This document shows, one piece after another, positions 1 to 9,578 of a stretch of DNA of 64,000 bases. The translations under genes and the position numbers were made by a program. This DNA is from Leptonema illini DSM 21528 (GTDB lineage Bacteria; Spirochaetota; Leptospiria; Leptospirales; Leptonemataceae), in NCBI RefSeq assembly GCF_000243335.1, contig NZ_JH597773.1, forward strand, positions 3,466,156 to 3,530,155, given 5' to 3'. The notes under the pieces are model-generated. The model was not told the DNA's origin. It saw nothing but the letters and a program-made list of their open reading frames with translations, and made no database searches. Numbering within the stretch: the stretch's first letter is position 1; each line of letters starts with the position of its first letter.

Positions 1-331
1 CACGTACATGAAACGCGGTATCCAGAGGCGTCGCCTTGTGATAGTTCATGTGCAGTTTTTCGGTCATCACGACATGACCGACGTGGAAACAGAGGCATCC
101 CTGGGCCTCGTCGAGAAGGGTAGCCAGCATACCGCCATGTGAGAAACCCGGCGCCCCCTCAAAATGCTGTGCAGGCGTGTAGGAGAACCGCACTTCACCC
201 GTTTTTTCGTCGAAGGTGAAGTCCGCATGGAGTCCTTTCTCGTTCTCCTCCCCGCATCCATAGCAGTTCGGGTGATGCCAGTCTCTTCCCGTCAGGCTGG
301 CGCCCTGAAAATGGGACTGGTTCAGATTCAT
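1..331 (-). CDS. Hotdog-fold (PaaI/THEM4-like) acyl-CoA thioesterase, partial at window edge
   Basis: The minus strand reads open from an ATG at 331 to the window edge, giving 110 residues with no stop. The protein has an early CYGCG motif (residues 23-27), then the hotdog-thioesterase stretch with HGG at residues 65-67 followed by an alpha helix (MLATLLDEAQG). These match small PaaI/THEM4-type thioesterases that hydrolyse acyl-CoA in the cytoplasm. The C-terminal third lies outside the window, so the substrate cannot be judged. It lies upstream of prmA on the same strand in reverse order: prmA ends at 362, 30 bases before this start, so the two may be co-transcribed. Family is fairly sure, substrate unknown. 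Confidence 0.75.
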   Translation of the reverse strand, partial: MNLNQSHFQGASLTGRDWHHPNCYGCGEENEKGLHADFTFDEKTGEVRFSYTPAQHFEGAPGFSHGGMLATLLDEAQGCLCFHVGHVVMTEKLHMNYHKATPLDTAFHVR

Positions 332-361
332 GCTGCCAGTTTTGGGTGAAGGGGCGTCGGG

Positions 362-1273
362 TCAATGTTCCTGACGATGCAGATCGAGCAGTATCCAGCC
401 GTCATCGGTCTTCTGCTCATGACAGATCCACGACTCTCCAAAAAGTCGCATGAAGGCGTCTCGCGCCTCTTCAAGAACCCCTGAGACGACGAGCCTACCG
501 CAGTTCAATCCGTCGATGATGCGTCGATACTCGACAAAGATGTTCATCGTTATATTGGCAAGGATAACGTCATAGCGACGACTCTGAATCTGCGGAAGAT
601 CCCATCCTCCTTCCAGTATCTCAAAACGATCCGGGGCGATTCCGTTCTCAAGCAGGTTCTCGCGCGAGGCATTGACCGCATTGCCGTCAATATCGAAACC
701 GGTCGCGTACTTCGCCCCTTTCTTGAGAGCGGCCAGTGCAAGGATACCCGAACCACACCCCGCATCAAGCACCGTCTTTCCCTCAAAACAATGTGCGTCG
801 ATGAACTGCACCATCATCTGCGTCGTGGCGTGTCGTCCTGTTCCGAAAGCAAGGCCTGGATCAAGGTAGAGCGGAATGAATCCGTCCGAAAATTGCGCGA
901 TAAACTCGCTCTCTTTTGGCGTTCCGCGGTGCCAGTTGGGAACGACGCCAAAATGTTCTGACAGGCGAAGAGGCTCGTAGTGCTCCTTGTACGCCTCCAT
1001 ATAGTTCTGGCGGTTAACGGAGCTTTCGGCGATCACGTAGTCGTCAAAACCTATCGAAAGCAGAAGACTTTCCAGGTCCCAGCGCGCCATTGCGTATCCG
1101 GCGGGAAAATACAGCTTCATCACCGACCGATCAGATCTGAGTCCTTCTTCATAAAGGACCTCGAAATAACCGGTCATCTTTTCCAGAATGCCGTTGTCAA
1201 GAAGCGGAGTCACTTCAAGGGAACGTTCACGGGGAATGTCGAGGATCACCTCGATAAATACTTCGTCCTTCAT
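362..1273 (-). CDS. prmA: Ribosomal protein L11 methyltransferase PrmA
   Basis: A 303-residue SAM-dependent methyltransferase of normal PrmA length. An N-terminal alpha/beta domain (about residues 1-110) precedes the diagnostic PrmA segment DPGLAFGTGRHATT (138-151) and the SAM-binding DAGCGSG (170-176), followed by the acidic FDID loop and an ANITMNIF catalytic region where many family members have ANI. PrmA trimethylates ribosomal protein L11. Six bases separate it from the upstream 619-codon gene, so the two probably share a transcript. The C-terminal half fits PrmA better than other methyltransferases. Confidence 0.88.
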   Translation of the reverse strand: MKDEVFIEVILDIPRERSLEVTPLLDNGILEKMTGYFEVLYEEGLRSDRSVMKLYFPAGYAMARWDLESLLLSIGFDDYVIAESSVNRQNYMEAYKEHYEPLRLSEHFGVVPNWHRGTPKESEFIAQFSDGFIPLYLDPGLAFGTGRHATTQMMVQFIDAHCFEGKTVLDAGCGSGILALAALKKGAKYATGFDIDGNAVNASRENLLENGIAPDRFEILEGGWDLPQIQSRRYDVILANITMNIFVEYRRIIDGLNCGRLVVSGVLEEARDAFMRLFGESWICHEQKTDDGWILLDLHRQEH

Positions 1274-1279
1274 GCGATG

Positions 1280-3139
1280 TCAGAAGGCCTCGTCACTTTT
1301 TTGAGATTCCTGTCCCGAATCCGACGCGGCCCCCTCTTCTTCGGGAGGAGGAGCGGGAGCGGTAGAATCCTTTGTAGAGGCCTGAAAATCCTCTTCGGAT
1401 AACTCAAGAACGCCGCCGTAAAGATCTCCGTTCTCAAGACGTCTGCCCAGAACGTGAGCGAAGGCATACGTGTCCCGGATGATCTCTTTCATCTTGCGGC
1501 CGTTCATGAGTTTGGACTGATCGGCTTCGAGATCCATCACGAAAACGTCGTTTGGATTGAGCACGACTCTTCCGCCTTCCTTCATATCTTTCAAGAGGAC
1601 GGCAAGCAGCTTCTCGATTCGGTTCATGTAATTCTTGATCGCCATGCGAACCTCTCGCCCCGTTTTGCCGCGGCGAGTTTCGAACATAGAGACCTTCTTC
1701 GCATGCTCCACATAGTTGCCCGTCTTCGAGCCTTCGTCGAGAGCCTTCCTGTACTCTATATAGTCGTGGTAGTAGGCGCGGAACATATCATGGCATGATC
1801 GAATATTCTGGTAGGCATCGGTCAGATCCTGCTTCAGGTTAACGCGCACTCCGCTCTGCACTATGGGCTCGAGCTGAAGGCGATTCGTCGTAAGAATGAA
1901 AGCGAACTGATCATCGAAAAACTTCAGCAGCATGTACGAGAGAAAGGCCTTATCGTGCAGATCGGCCTGGACGTATTCGTTCTTCGCATCGTAAGCCTCG
2001 CGAAGCTGTTCGGGTGTGCGACGGCGATGGAGGCCAAGCCCGTAATCAAAAAGCCGCTGCGCCAGCTCCTGCTTCTTGCGCTCCTTATCTTTTTTTGCCT
2101 GTTCTTCGGGATCGAGAGCCTCTTCTTCCACCTGCGACGCTTCTGCACCCGGCGTTCCAGACTCCGGCTTCTCTTCTGCGACGCCAGTCGCAGGCTCGAC
2201 GGTGACGCCTCCCTGTGGAACCTGCACACGCAGATCGGCGCCAAAGCCGATCATCTCTTCAAAAAGCGGATGGCCGGGCCCTATATTCTTCATTTCAAGA
2301 CGCTGCACAAGGAGCAGGATCTTTGGAAAGGCCTTGTCCATCAACAGCCGCCAGCTTGCCTCGATTCCCTTCTGCTTGGCTACGTAAAGATCGGCGGCCT
2401 TTTTCTGCTGTTTCTGCTGGATCAGAATACCCGTCTGTACCGACTTCAGGTAACTCTCGCGATAGGGCATTAGCGCATAGAGCTTGCGCAGAAGCGAAAA
2501 GAGCGGCACACGCATCGACTCAAGCGGCACCGGCCGAGGATTCGCTTCGCTGTACGAGGCGAGAAGCTCGCTTAACTCCTGGCGATCATAAAGAAGCCTG
2601 GCGCGGTTTACGAGCTCGATATAAAAGGGGTTCTTGAGTTCTTTCTTCATCGAACGGGCCACTTCTGCGTCGTTCACGAGAAGCTCGTTGCCCAGAATAT
2701 TACATTCAATAAGCGCCTTGCGCAGTTCCAGGCTGAAGAAGGAGAGCGCCGAGGGCTGTACCATGGCGCTGCCGAACGGAGTGAGGCCCGCTATGGAACA
2801 TCGAAATTTGATGCCCAGCCGAGCGAAGAAGCTTGATGATTCGCGTCGCATGGCATCTTTACGCTTTCGTTCAAGCGCCTGCCTCTCAAGCTCTCGAGCG
2901 CGCTGCTCCTTTCGCAACTCAGACGGAAGCTTAACATCAGAAACCGGCGCAGAACGTCCCTCTGACGGCGACTCCTTTCCGGAGCGCTTCGCCTCAGCCT
3001 GCTGCCGTCTCAGCGCTTTTTCGTCGAGAACCTTGCCGCCACTGGAGGTGAAGGTGCCCAGCAGTCGCTTGCGCTCCTCTTCCTCAAGGGCTTCGGAGCC
3101 GATAGCCTTCCGTGTTCTGTCGAACTCCATTTCATCCAT
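1280..3139 (-). CDS. Large charged protein of unknown function
   Basis: A 619-residue protein with no domain I recognise. The first 100 residues are strongly charged and rich in Arg, Lys, Glu and Gln, probably helical or coiled. The middle has a Glu/Pro/Ala-rich linker (about 325-350), and the C-terminus ends in a Pro/Glu/Ser-rich low-complexity tail. There is no signal peptide or membrane segment, so a cytoplasmic location is likely. Its position six bases before prmA suggests co-transcription. Conserved hypothetical proteins of this kind occur in leptospires, but I cannot name the family. The start ATG at 3139 is 57 bases from the divergent gene at 3197. Confidence 0.7.
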   Translation of the reverse strand: MDEMEFDRTRKAIGSEALEEEERKRLLGTFTSSGGKVLDEKALRRQQAEAKRSGKESPSEGRSAPVSDVKLPSELRKEQRARELERQALERKRKDAMRRESSSFFARLGIKFRCSIAGLTPFGSAMVQPSALSFFSLELRKALIECNILGNELLVNDAEVARSMKKELKNPFYIELVNRARLLYDRQELSELLASYSEANPRPVPLESMRVPLFSLLRKLYALMPYRESYLKSVQTGILIQQKQQKKAADLYVAKQKGIEASWRLLMDKAFPKILLLVQRLEMKNIGPGHPLFEEMIGFGADLRVQVPQGGVTVEPATGVAEEKPESGTPGAEASQVEEEALDPEEQAKKDKERKKQELAQRLFDYGLGLHRRRTPEQLREAYDAKNEYVQADLHDKAFLSYMLLKFFDDQFAFILTTNRLQLEPIVQSGVRVNLKQDLTDAYQNIRSCHDMFRAYYHDYIEYRKALDEGSKTGNYVEHAKKVSMFETRRGKTGREVRMAIKNYMNRIEKLLAVLLKDMKEGGRVVLNPNDVFVMDLEADQSKLMNGRKMKEIIRDTYAFAHVLGRRLENGDLYGGVLELSEEDFQASTKDSTAPAPPPEEEGAASDSGQESQKSDEAF

Positions 3140-3196
3140 ATTCTTTATAAAGAATGGAGTTGTTGCTCAGCGATCAATCAAAAATCATGTCGGAGC

Positions 3197-3580
3197 ATGA
3201 CAGAAGGCAAAACCTTCGTCCCTTCACCGGAGCAGTTTCAGCACCTGCTTCCCGTACTCAGATCTGTCTGGCCTGTAGCGACTGAGCTGCGCGGTGCGGT
3301 CGTCTTCGGCTCTCGTGCGAAGTTCGCCGATCAGCGACGCAATGCCGACTGGGATGTCGGAGCCATCTATGCCGGTGAGCCTCCACAGCTGGAAGTCCCC
3401 GAGAACTGGGACCTCTTTCTCTGGTCTGAAGAACGATGGCAGGCGGGCTTCGCCCTTCAGGTGGAGATCGCAAAGCACGGCGTCATCCTCTTCGATCCCG
3501 ACGGCATCATAGAAGAACGCTTCGCCATGATTCGCGAGAAGATCCTGCCTTTCTGGGGCGGCTACTTGAAACGATTCTGA
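3197..3580 (+). CDS. MNT-type nucleotidyltransferase domain protein
   Basis: A 127-residue minimal nucleotidyltransferase. The GSR motif (VVFGSRAK) is followed by the metal-binding pair in NADWDVGAI (a D-x-D arrangement), the core of the Pol-beta/MNT fold. Residues further on (LDVE-like VEIAKHGVILFD) match the usual end of these domains. No HEPN partner is adjacent: the neighbours are the divergent 619-residue protein and uvrB. It is therefore not obviously a toxin-antitoxin half. Substrate is unknown; adenylylation or nucleotide transfer is family knowledge only. Confidence 0.75.
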   Translation: MTEGKTFVPSPEQFQHLLPVLRSVWPVATELRGAVVFGSRAKFADQRRNADWDVGAIYAGEPPQLEVPENWDLFLWSEERWQAGFALQVEIAKHGVILFDPDGIIEERFAMIREKILPFWGGYLKRF

Positions 3581-3631
3581 GGCAATTTTGAGAATGGCTG
3601 AGGCAATGCCGGCAGAGTTATCTACGCGGCC

Positions 3632-5680
3632 TTACCTGCGTCGGCGCCGATTCTTCTGAACGAACGGAACGACCGTACTCTGCTGCGGCTTTTTATCACC
3701 GCCTTCAAGATGCTGCATCCAGTCACGCAGGGCGGCCGCCTTCTCGAAATCCAGGTTTTTCGCCGCCTCAAGCATCGCATTGCGGATGATCTCGATCTTC
3801 TCTCTGCTTCCGCGAGCTTTGCGAAAATCGAGCTCTTTCTCAAGATTCTCGAAGCTGCGATCCGCTTCTTCTTCGGTGAGAAACCGCGGCAGTATGTCGT
3901 CGATGCCTTTGCGGATCGTTTCGGGAGTGATGCCATGCTCCTGGTTAAACTGCTCCTGTATGATCCGACGGCGACGCGTTTCGTCTATTGCAGCCTTCAT
4001 GGACGGCGTAATCGTATCGGCATACAGAATGGCGCGCCCTTCGGAGTTTCGGGCCGCACGCCCCATCGTTTGAATCAATGATCGCGTATTACGCAGGAAG
4101 CCTTCACGATCGGCGTCAAGAATAGCGACAAGCGACACCTCGGGTAGATCGAGGCCTTCGCGAAGCAGGTTCACGCCGACGACGACTTGATACAGACCCT
4201 TGCGCAGATCTCGGATGATCTCGACTCGCTGCATCGTATCGACTTCGGCATGCAGATAGGCGACGGGTATTTCAAGCTCGCGCAAATAGTCGGTTAAATC
4301 TTCGGCCATCTTAATCGTCAGCGTCGTCACAAGCGTGCGGTGGCCCTTCGCCATCTGCGCTCGGATCTCGGCAGTAAGATCTTCGATCTGTCCGGCGACG
4401 GGACGCACCTCCACCTCGGGATCAAGAAGCCCCGTCGGTCGGATGAGCTGCTCGACCGTCACCTCGGCGTGATTCGTTTCGTAATCGGCAGGCGTCGCCG
4501 AAACAAAGAGAATCCTCTCGGCCTTCTTCTCGAATTCGGCGAAATTCAAGGGACGGTTATCCAGCGCCGACGGAAGCCTGAAGCCGAAGTCGACGAGCGT
4601 CTGCTTGCGAGCCCGGTCGCCTTCGAACATACCCCGTACCTGGGGCAGCGTGACATGACTTTCATCGACGATCACCCAGAAATCGTCGGGAAAATAACTG
4701 AAAAGCGTGGCCGGCGTTTCGCCCGGTCCGCGACCCGAGAGATGGCGCGAGTAGTTTTCGATGCCGTTGCAGTAACCGACCTCCTGCAGCATCTCCATAT
4801 CGTAGCGAGTACGCATCTCCAGTCTCTGCGCCTCAAGCAGCTTGTCTTTCGACTTGAGATAGGCAAGCTGCTGTTGCAGCTCTTCTTCGATGGCCTTAAC
4901 GGCGTCTTTCAGTCGCGGAGGCGACGTAATAAAGTGCTTCGCCGGATACAGGATAATGCGATCCATACGATCGAGTACACGACCGGTCACAGGGTCGATG
5001 AACGAAAGCGATTCGATCTCGTCTCCGAACCATTCGACGCGCACGGCCTCCTGACGATAGGCGGGAAAAATCTCAAGCGTGTCGCCCCGTACCCGGAACG
5101 TTCCACGGCCGAAGGCGACGTCGTTACGCATATACTGAATATGTATCAGCCGGCGCATGATTTCGTTGCGATCGACGGTTAAACCGCGGTCAAAGATGAC
5201 CATGCTGTCGCGGTAATCTTCGGGAGAACCGAGACCGTAGATACATGAAACGGATGAGACGATGATGACGTCGCGGCGTTCGAGCAGCGACGAGGTCGCC
5301 CGCAGCCTCAACCGGTCGATCTCGTCGTTGATGCTCGCATCCTTTTCAATGTATGTGTCGGAGCTCGGAACATAGGCCTCGGGCTGATAGTAGTCGTAGT
5401 ACGAGACGAAATACTCGACGGCGTTCTCTGGAAAGAACTCCCGGAACTCGCGGTAAAGCTGAGCCGCCAGGGTTTTGTTATGCGTGAGAACAAGCGTGGG
5501 CTTCTGCACCTTTTCGATGAACGAGGCCATCGTGAATGTCTTTCCCGAACCGGTCACCCCGACCAGGCAGAGTCGATGCTTTCCGTTTTCGGCGGCTTCG
5601 GATAGGGTGCGAATGGCCTCGGGCTGGTCTCCGGATGCGCTGTATTCCGAGACAAGCCGTAATCTGCGATCATTGCTCAT
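3632..5680 (-). CDS. uvrB: Excinuclease ABC subunit B (UvrB)
   Basis: A 682-residue UvrB of full length. The Walker A motif GVTGSGKT is at 41-48, and the damage-probing beta-hairpin with its Tyr-rich sequence ([13 protein letters not shown]) lies at about 94-106. Helicase motifs include DESH ([12 protein letters not shown]) and the motif VI region [13 protein letters not shown] domain (about 625-660) near the C-terminus binds UvrC, followed by a very basic tail ending in four Arg. UvrB verifies DNA damage delivered by UvrA and recruits UvrC in nucleotide excision repair. It stands alone here, with uvrA not in view. Confidence 0.97.
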   Translation of the reverse strand: MSNDRRLRLVSEYSASGDQPEAIRTLSEAAENGKHRLCLVGVTGSGKTFTMASFIEKVQKPTLVLTHNKTLAAQLYREFREFFPENAVEYFVSYYDYYQPEAYVPSSDTYIEKDASINDEIDRLRLRATSSLLERRDVIIVSSVSCIYGLGSPEDYRDSMVIFDRGLTVDRNEIMRRLIHIQYMRNDVAFGRGTFRVRGDTLEIFPAYRQEAVRVEWFGDEIESLSFIDPVTGRVLDRMDRIILYPAKHFITSPPRLKDAVKAIEEELQQQLAYLKSKDKLLEAQRLEMRTRYDMEMLQEVGYCNGIENYSRHLSGRGPGETPATLFSYFPDDFWVIVDESHVTLPQVRGMFEGDRARKQTLVDFGFRLPSALDNRPLNFAEFEKKAERILFVSATPADYETNHAEVTVEQLIRPTGLLDPEVEVRPVAGQIEDLTAEIRAQMAKGHRTLVTTLTIKMAEDLTDYLRELEIPVAYLHAEVDTMQRVEIIRDLRKGLYQVVVGVNLLREGLDLPEVSLVAILDADREGFLRNTRSLIQTMGRAARNSEGRAILYADTITPSMKAAIDETRRRRIIQEQFNQEHGITPETIRKGIDDILPRFLTEEEADRSFENLEKELDFRKARGSREKIEIIRNAMLEAAKNLDFEKAAALRDWMQHLEGGDKKPQQSTVVPFVQKNRRRRR

Positions 5681-5808
5681 GTGTTTTTCCGTTTCATTGA
5701 TAGGGTCGGCAGCACCGGTATGCTACAGAATACAGGCATCCGATTATAGAAGAATCCGCCATGATAAAAGCATAACAGGGCACCGGGACAAATTCGGAAT
5801 GCCAGCGT

Positions 5809-6435
5809 TTAAGAACGAACCAGCTTGCGAGCACGAAACGTGGCCCGACTGACGGATTCGTCGATGCCGATATCCATCTCATCAAATAGCCTGGACATGA
5901 CCATCATGCCACGCATTAAAGTGCGACTGCTGTCGTATTTGCCGAGCTCTATGTCGTGATCTGGCTCGGCAGGCTTCACGTCATTGATGACTTCAAGACG
6001 GAATTCTCCGGGAACGAAATCGAATCGAACAACGATATCGCCAGAGGAAGAGTATTTCACCGCATTCTCGATGGCTTCCACAGAGGCGATGACGATATCG
6101 ACCTCCTGCTCGGGGTGGATGCCCTTCTGTCGCAAGAAGACAAGCAGCAAGGAACGGAAAAATTGAATCGGCGAATCGGAAAGATGACGGGGGCAGTGAA
6201 AGGAATAGGAGTCGGGCAGCCTGGCCATGTGCGTGCTGACGTAATCGTCAGGGTAATCGGCATGTCGCTCGAAGCGACCCGATACAAGCAACGCATCGAG
6301 AGCGGCTCTGACCTGGTCTTCACCGATATCGATTCCTTCTCGAAAGCGAAGCCATTTACTGAAATCAGAGGCCGTTCCGTACAGACCGGAATCACCCAGC
6401 TTCTGCAACGCTTCCTGTAAGACACCGCCGGGCAT
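5809..6435 (-). CDS. RsbW-like anti-sigma/serine kinase ATPase with N-terminal helical domain
   Basis: A 208-residue protein. Residues 1-70 look like a small helical or winged-helix domain. The C-terminal part is a HATPase_c_2 (GHKL) domain with an N box (EAIENAVKY), a short G1-like INDVKP and a G2-like RGMMVMSRLFDEM segment. Such ATPases act as anti-sigma factors or as partners of STAS/PP2C switch proteins in partner-switching systems. None of those partners is adjacent: the upstream neighbour is a DMT transporter whose stop is 6 bases before this start. The ATP-binding fold is clear; the target is unknown. Confidence 0.75.
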   Translation of the reverse strand: MPGGVLQEALQKLGDSGLYGTASDFSKWLRFREGIDIGEDQVRAALDALLVSGRFERHADYPDDYVSTHMARLPDSYSFHCPRHLSDSPIQFFRSLLLVFLRQKGIHPEQEVDIVIASVEAIENAVKYSSSGDIVVRFDFVPGEFRLEVINDVKPAEPDHDIELGKYDSSRTLMRGMMVMSRLFDEMDIGIDESVSRATFRARKLVRS

Positions 6436-6441
6436 ATTTTA

Positions 6442-7344
6442 TCATAGTTTACGTCGGGAAGATTTGAACGCAAGTAAAAGATTTCCTGAGAATATTAATG
6501 CCCCTCCAAGGAGGGCCATAATTGACGTGGGCTCATCCAGAAAGAGCAGACCCGACACGAGTGCAATAGGGATCCGCAATCCGGAAAGCACGCTGCCCGT
6601 CGTAGCATCGAGATTTCGGTAGGATTCCGTTAAAGTCCACTGTCCGAGAAGCCCGCAGGCGGCCGAAAGCAGAAGAAAGGGCAGCTCAGCGCCGAACATC
6701 TGCGGAATCTGATGCATAATGATCGGAAAACTGAGCACCGTTCCCGTTCCAAACATCCACAGAAGAATCAACGAAGAACCCGCCACACGAGCCGCTCCGC
6801 GCAGAGCAAGGACGGCAACAGCGGCCGTGATGCCCGAGAAAACTCCGAACAGATCGCCGATAATATGATCTGATTGCGGGGCGATGAGCGCATCGGAGAA
6901 ATGCATGAAAAGCCCGATCATTCCCAGACCGAGCATAATCAGCGTCATGCGATCGGGCTTCTCTGCAAGCAGCGGCCCGGAAAGCATCGCCACAAAAACG
7001 GGATAGGTCATATTCAAAACGTTGGCTCGTCCGGCATTTCCATACTGAACAGAAAGATAAAACGCGAAAAGAGCAAGAGCGTTGAACACTGCTCTGATGA
7101 AAAGCACGGGCGGAACGCGAAACTTCATCTTCTGAGGATTGAGAGTAAAAAAAACCAGATAGAATAAAAAACCTATAAGATTACGCAAGAAGGCATAACT
7201 GAGGGCACCGACCGATTGATCTCCCGCGACATCAATGCCCCGATAGACCGCCACCGTCGCTCCATAGAAGAAAAAAGCGCTGGCAATATTAAGCAGAATA
7301 CATCGCGATCGTGAAATCTGCGCGGTGGAAATCGGTTGACTCAT
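6442..7344 (-). CDS. EamA/DMT-family permease
   Basis: A 300-residue inner-membrane protein with about ten hydrophobic helices arranged as two EamA repeats, the usual length for drug/metabolite transporters. Typical features are the first-helix Ala/Tyr-rich segment, a GNAGRANVLNMTYPVFVAM stretch at the end of repeat one, and LSGLRIPIALVSGLLFLDEP near the end of repeat two, which matches the EamA C-terminal signature. Substrate cannot be told from sequence. The ATG at 7344 overlaps the annotated start of the divergent nitrilase gene by nine bases. Confidence 0.85.
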   Translation of the reverse strand: MSQPISTAQISRSRCILLNIASAFFFYGATVAVYRGIDVAGDQSVGALSYAFLRNLIGFLFYLVFFTLNPQKMKFRVPPVLFIRAVFNALALFAFYLSVQYGNAGRANVLNMTYPVFVAMLSGPLLAEKPDRMTLIMLGLGMIGLFMHFSDALIAPQSDHIIGDLFGVFSGITAAVAVLALRGAARVAGSSLILLWMFGTGTVLSFPIIMHQIPQMFGAELPFLLLSAACGLLGQWTLTESYRNLDATTGSVLSGLRIPIALVSGLLFLDEPTSIMALLGGALIFSGNLLLAFKSSRRKL

Positions 7345-8091
7345 GAAGCGGTAAAACCCTCTGTACTCCCTATGGGCCTCGTTAAGGTTACGATCTTCCA
7401 GAAACTACTTTCGGATGGGCTTAACCTCGCCACCTTCAAGAAGCTGGCCGCGGTGAAATCCGATTTTCTTCTGTTACCCGAGTATTTTTTTGCAGACGGT
7501 TCGGTCAAAGATCCTCGTGACTTAAAAGAGAAGACGAAGTTCGCCCTTGACTGGCTTGTGAAACTGAACAGCTCTTATCGCGGCGTTATTATCGGCGGAT
7601 CCGTCGTTCTCGAAGAAAACGGCCATCTTTACAACGCCACACCCGTTATATCGGGCGGTCAGATCGTAGACTGGTATCGCAAACGCCACCTCACCGAGAA
7701 CGAAAAGAAGTTCCTCACTCCGGGTAATGATGCGGGCATCTTCATGCTTGGCGGCCATCGCTTCGGAGTCTTGATCTGCAACGACGTGCGCCATCGTCCT
7801 TACTTCGATGAGCTGGCCGAACAGGACGTACGACTGATATTCTCGGTATTCAATTCGCCGTTTCGTGAAGAAAGCGTCGACGAGAAATTCCAGCGCGACG
7901 AAGAGCTTTTCTGTCTACCCGCCAGAGAAAACCGCCAGTGCATCGCCAAATGCTGTTCGACCGGCGAGATCATGGGTCATCGCGTCCAGGGCAGATCACT
8001 TGTCGTCACCCCGCAGGGCATCAGCTGGCGCGTTCCTCCCGCCGAGGAGAGTCAGCAGATTCTTAAAACGGTTATCGTTCAGACGCCTTGA
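7336..8091 (+). CDS. Carbon-nitrogen hydrolase (nitrilase superfamily)
   Basis: A 251-residue nitrilase-superfamily hydrolase with the complete Glu-Lys-Cys triad: E49 in LLPEYFF, K116 in WYRKRHL and C148 in VLICNDVRH. Members hydrolyse nitriles or amides, or act in N-acyl transfer; this subfamily cannot be assigned. The first ATG overlaps the divergent transporter start; ATG at 7372 (residue 13, MGLVKV) is an attractive alternative because the family fold begins just after it. Neither has a strong Shine-Dalgarno sequence. It converges with holB, 14 bases apart. Confidence 0.8.
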   Translation: MTHEAVKPSVLPMGLVKVTIFQKLLSDGLNLATFKKLAAVKSDFLLLPEYFFADGSVKDPRDLKEKTKFALDWLVKLNSSYRGVIIGGSVVLEENGHLYNATPVISGGQIVDWYRKRHLTENEKKFLTPGNDAGIFMLGGHRFGVLICNDVRHRPYFDELAEQDVRLIFSVFNSPFREESVDEKFQRDEELFCLPARENRQCIAKCCSTGEIMGHRVQGRSLVVTPQGISWRVPPAEESQQILKTVIVQTP

Positions 8092-8105
8092 TCATGCGAG
8101 GCCTG

Positions 8106-9095
8106 TTAAACCGTTTCATAGATGGTTCGATGCAGATCGAAGAACAGACGCGAAAGATGAAACGGCAGCATGCCTCCCTGCGCCATGCGCATTCCCGATA
8201 GAAACTGATGAACTGCTTGAGTGATGTCGCCTGCAACCGGCATCCTTCGCGTTCGCTGTAACAGCAGCAACGCAAAGGCTTGCAAGAAATCTTCGTACGT
8301 GTATTCCAGTTCTTTCATCTCGGCGTTGCGCTTTGCTTCCTCACGCACATAGGCCTCAAGCTCCAGCAAACCGAGCTGATGTGAGAGGGCGTCGTCCACC
8401 GCCGCTTTCAGGGAGCGATACGCCTCGCTCTGAATCATATCAAGAAGTTCGAACGAGCCTCCAAGCATTTCAAGATCGTGTACGTCGCGGATGCCCGTCT
8501 GCGCTTCAAGGGCACGTAGCGGTACGTGATGAAACGGAACATGCACTCCCCGACTGAGAATCGTTTCTTTCAGCGACTCTACCGAATCAGCGATAAAGAT
8601 AAAGCGAGTATGATCGGGCGGTTCTTCAAGCGTTTTCAGTAATGCCGTCTCGGCTTCATGATTGATAAGATCGGCGGCAGGAAAGAGCACAAACCGTCGC
8701 TTCGCATGGTACGGCGCAAATGGCAGACGCGTACTGAGAAGCCATCGCACCGTAAAGGGTTCGGGCTTTTTCGCATCGCCGATGGGAGTCTTTTCGGCAG
8801 GGAACTGGATAAAGTCCGGATGCGCTTCGCCGCCGATCTGCTGGAACAATCGGCAGTCCGAGCAGCTTCCACAGGCCGTGCCTGCTTCGCAGAGCTGTTC
8901 CTGGATAAACTGAAGAGCGGCGTCGAGCTTACCGGTACCGTGCGGACCCGTAAAGATCAAAAGCGGTGGAACCGGATGCTGTCGGTAGTAGTCGAGGATG
9001 CGACTGGCGACTCGCTGGTATTTCAGGCCGGAGCTATGCATCAGGACGACTTTTGGATTCCCCCGGATGAACTCAACCGCTTCGCCGAGCGGCAA
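8106..9095 (-). CDS. holB: DNA polymerase III delta' subunit (HolB-like clamp-loader ATPase)
   Basis: A 329-residue clamp-loader AAA+ protein. The P-loop GPHGTGK lies at 50-56, followed by the zinc-binding Cys cluster (C69, C75, C78, C81). The LLKTLEEPP motif and an SRG sequence in place of the SRC arginine-finger motif follow. Delta' is part of the complex that loads the beta clamp. The long frame opens with TTG at 9095; an ATG at 9041 (residue 19) is also possible and would shorten the N-terminus without touching the ATPase. Its length fits HolB better than DnaX, which is longer. Confidence 0.85.
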   Translation of the reverse strand: MPLGEAVEFIRGNPKVVLMHSSGLKYQRVASRILDYYRQHPVPPLLIFTGPHGTGKLDAALQFIQEQLCEAGTACGSCSDCRLFQQIGGEAHPDFIQFPAEKTPIGDAKKPEPFTVRWLLSTRLPFAPYHAKRRFVLFPAADLINHEAETALLKTLEEPPDHTRFIFIADSVESLKETILSRGVHVPFHHVPLRALEAQTGIRDVHDLEMLGGSFELLDMIQSEAYRSLKAAVDDALSHQLGLLELEAYVREEAKRNAEMKELEYTYEDFLQAFALLLLQRTRRMPVAGDITQAVHQFLSGMRMAQGGMLPFHLSRLFFDLHRTIYETV

Positions 9096-9288
9096 TGAAA
9101 ATAAGAAACCCGGCCTTTACAGGGCCGGGCTCGCATGCTTCACTCTACCTTTTTTTTAGCCAGATCGACTGAGGCGACTGGCGGTTGACGGTTAAAAATG
9201 TTTCCCCTCAGCATATCTATAGCAAACCCTGTGCCAGGCATGCCCGAATCCCCGCATTTTTGAATATTTTTGTTTTTTTACAAGATTT

Positions 9289-9307
9289 TAACAATGATTC
9301 TCATTGA
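9289..9307. promoter_or_regulatory. Fur-box-like palindrome
   Basis: The core AATGATTCTCATT reads as an imperfect palindrome. It agrees with the classical 19-bp Fur consensus at about 13 of 19 positions, including both ATGAT/TCATT arms. It lies about 270 bases before the lipoprotein/outer-membrane operon at 9579. Fur control of an outer membrane protein would be natural, but binding is inference, and the distance would require a promoter near 9300 as well as the one near the gene. Confidence 0.4.
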
Positions 9308-9544
9308 AAAGAGGCATGCGAACCCTGTTTTTTTGAACTCCACGGGGAAAAACGCGGCATAACAAGCTGCCATCGGAACTCTCAGGGGGCACTCATCCCA
9401 TTCGAAGCACACTCTCTGAGCGCTTTTTCGCCACTATGCCGAAAGCACATTGTCATACGCACTGATATTGTGCAGGCGCATGGCGCAGAACAATCAACAG
9501 ACGTTCATTAACTTTCGCGAAAACAAAACAGAGCCAAATAGAGA

Positions 9545-9575
9545 TTGACAGCTTTTTTCTTTAAATCCCTATACT
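9545..9575 (+). promoter_or_regulatory. Sigma-70-like promoter abutting the lipoprotein start
   Basis: A perfect TTGACA (9545-9550) is followed after 19 bases by TATACT (9570-9575). The ATG of the lipoprotein gene is at 9579, three bases after the -10 element. Transcription from this promoter would begin at or just inside the start codon, so the message would be leaderless, or a downstream start is used. The 19-base spacer is two longer than ideal. Confidence 0.45.
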
Positions 9576-9578
9576 GCC

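Larger units (their letters stand above)
9096..9578. other. Non-coding stretch of 483 bases
   Basis: No credible coding frame is seen. The left end has a GC-rich hairpin (9109-9129, seven base pairs, CCCGGCC/GGCCGGG) without an immediately following T run on either strand. An AT-rich middle with several T runs surrounds a Fur-like palindrome at 9289-9307. The right end carries a promoter-like pair just before the lipoprotein gene. A small RNA could be hidden here, but nothing in the sequence proves one. Confidence 0.5.

Noticed and set aside
3197-3580. MNT nucleotidyltransferase as the antitoxin of a HEPN/MNT pair
   Set aside because: No HEPN gene is adjacent on either side, so a toxin-antitoxin role is not supported.
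5681-5808. Small peptide gene between uvrB and the RsbW-like ATPase gene
   Set aside because: No frame with a start, a ribosome-binding site and a plausible product is present in these 128 bases.
9109-9130. GC-rich hairpin upstream of holB as a terminator
   Set aside because: No T run follows on either strand and no gene ends into it in the right direction, so I list it only inside the intergenic entry.
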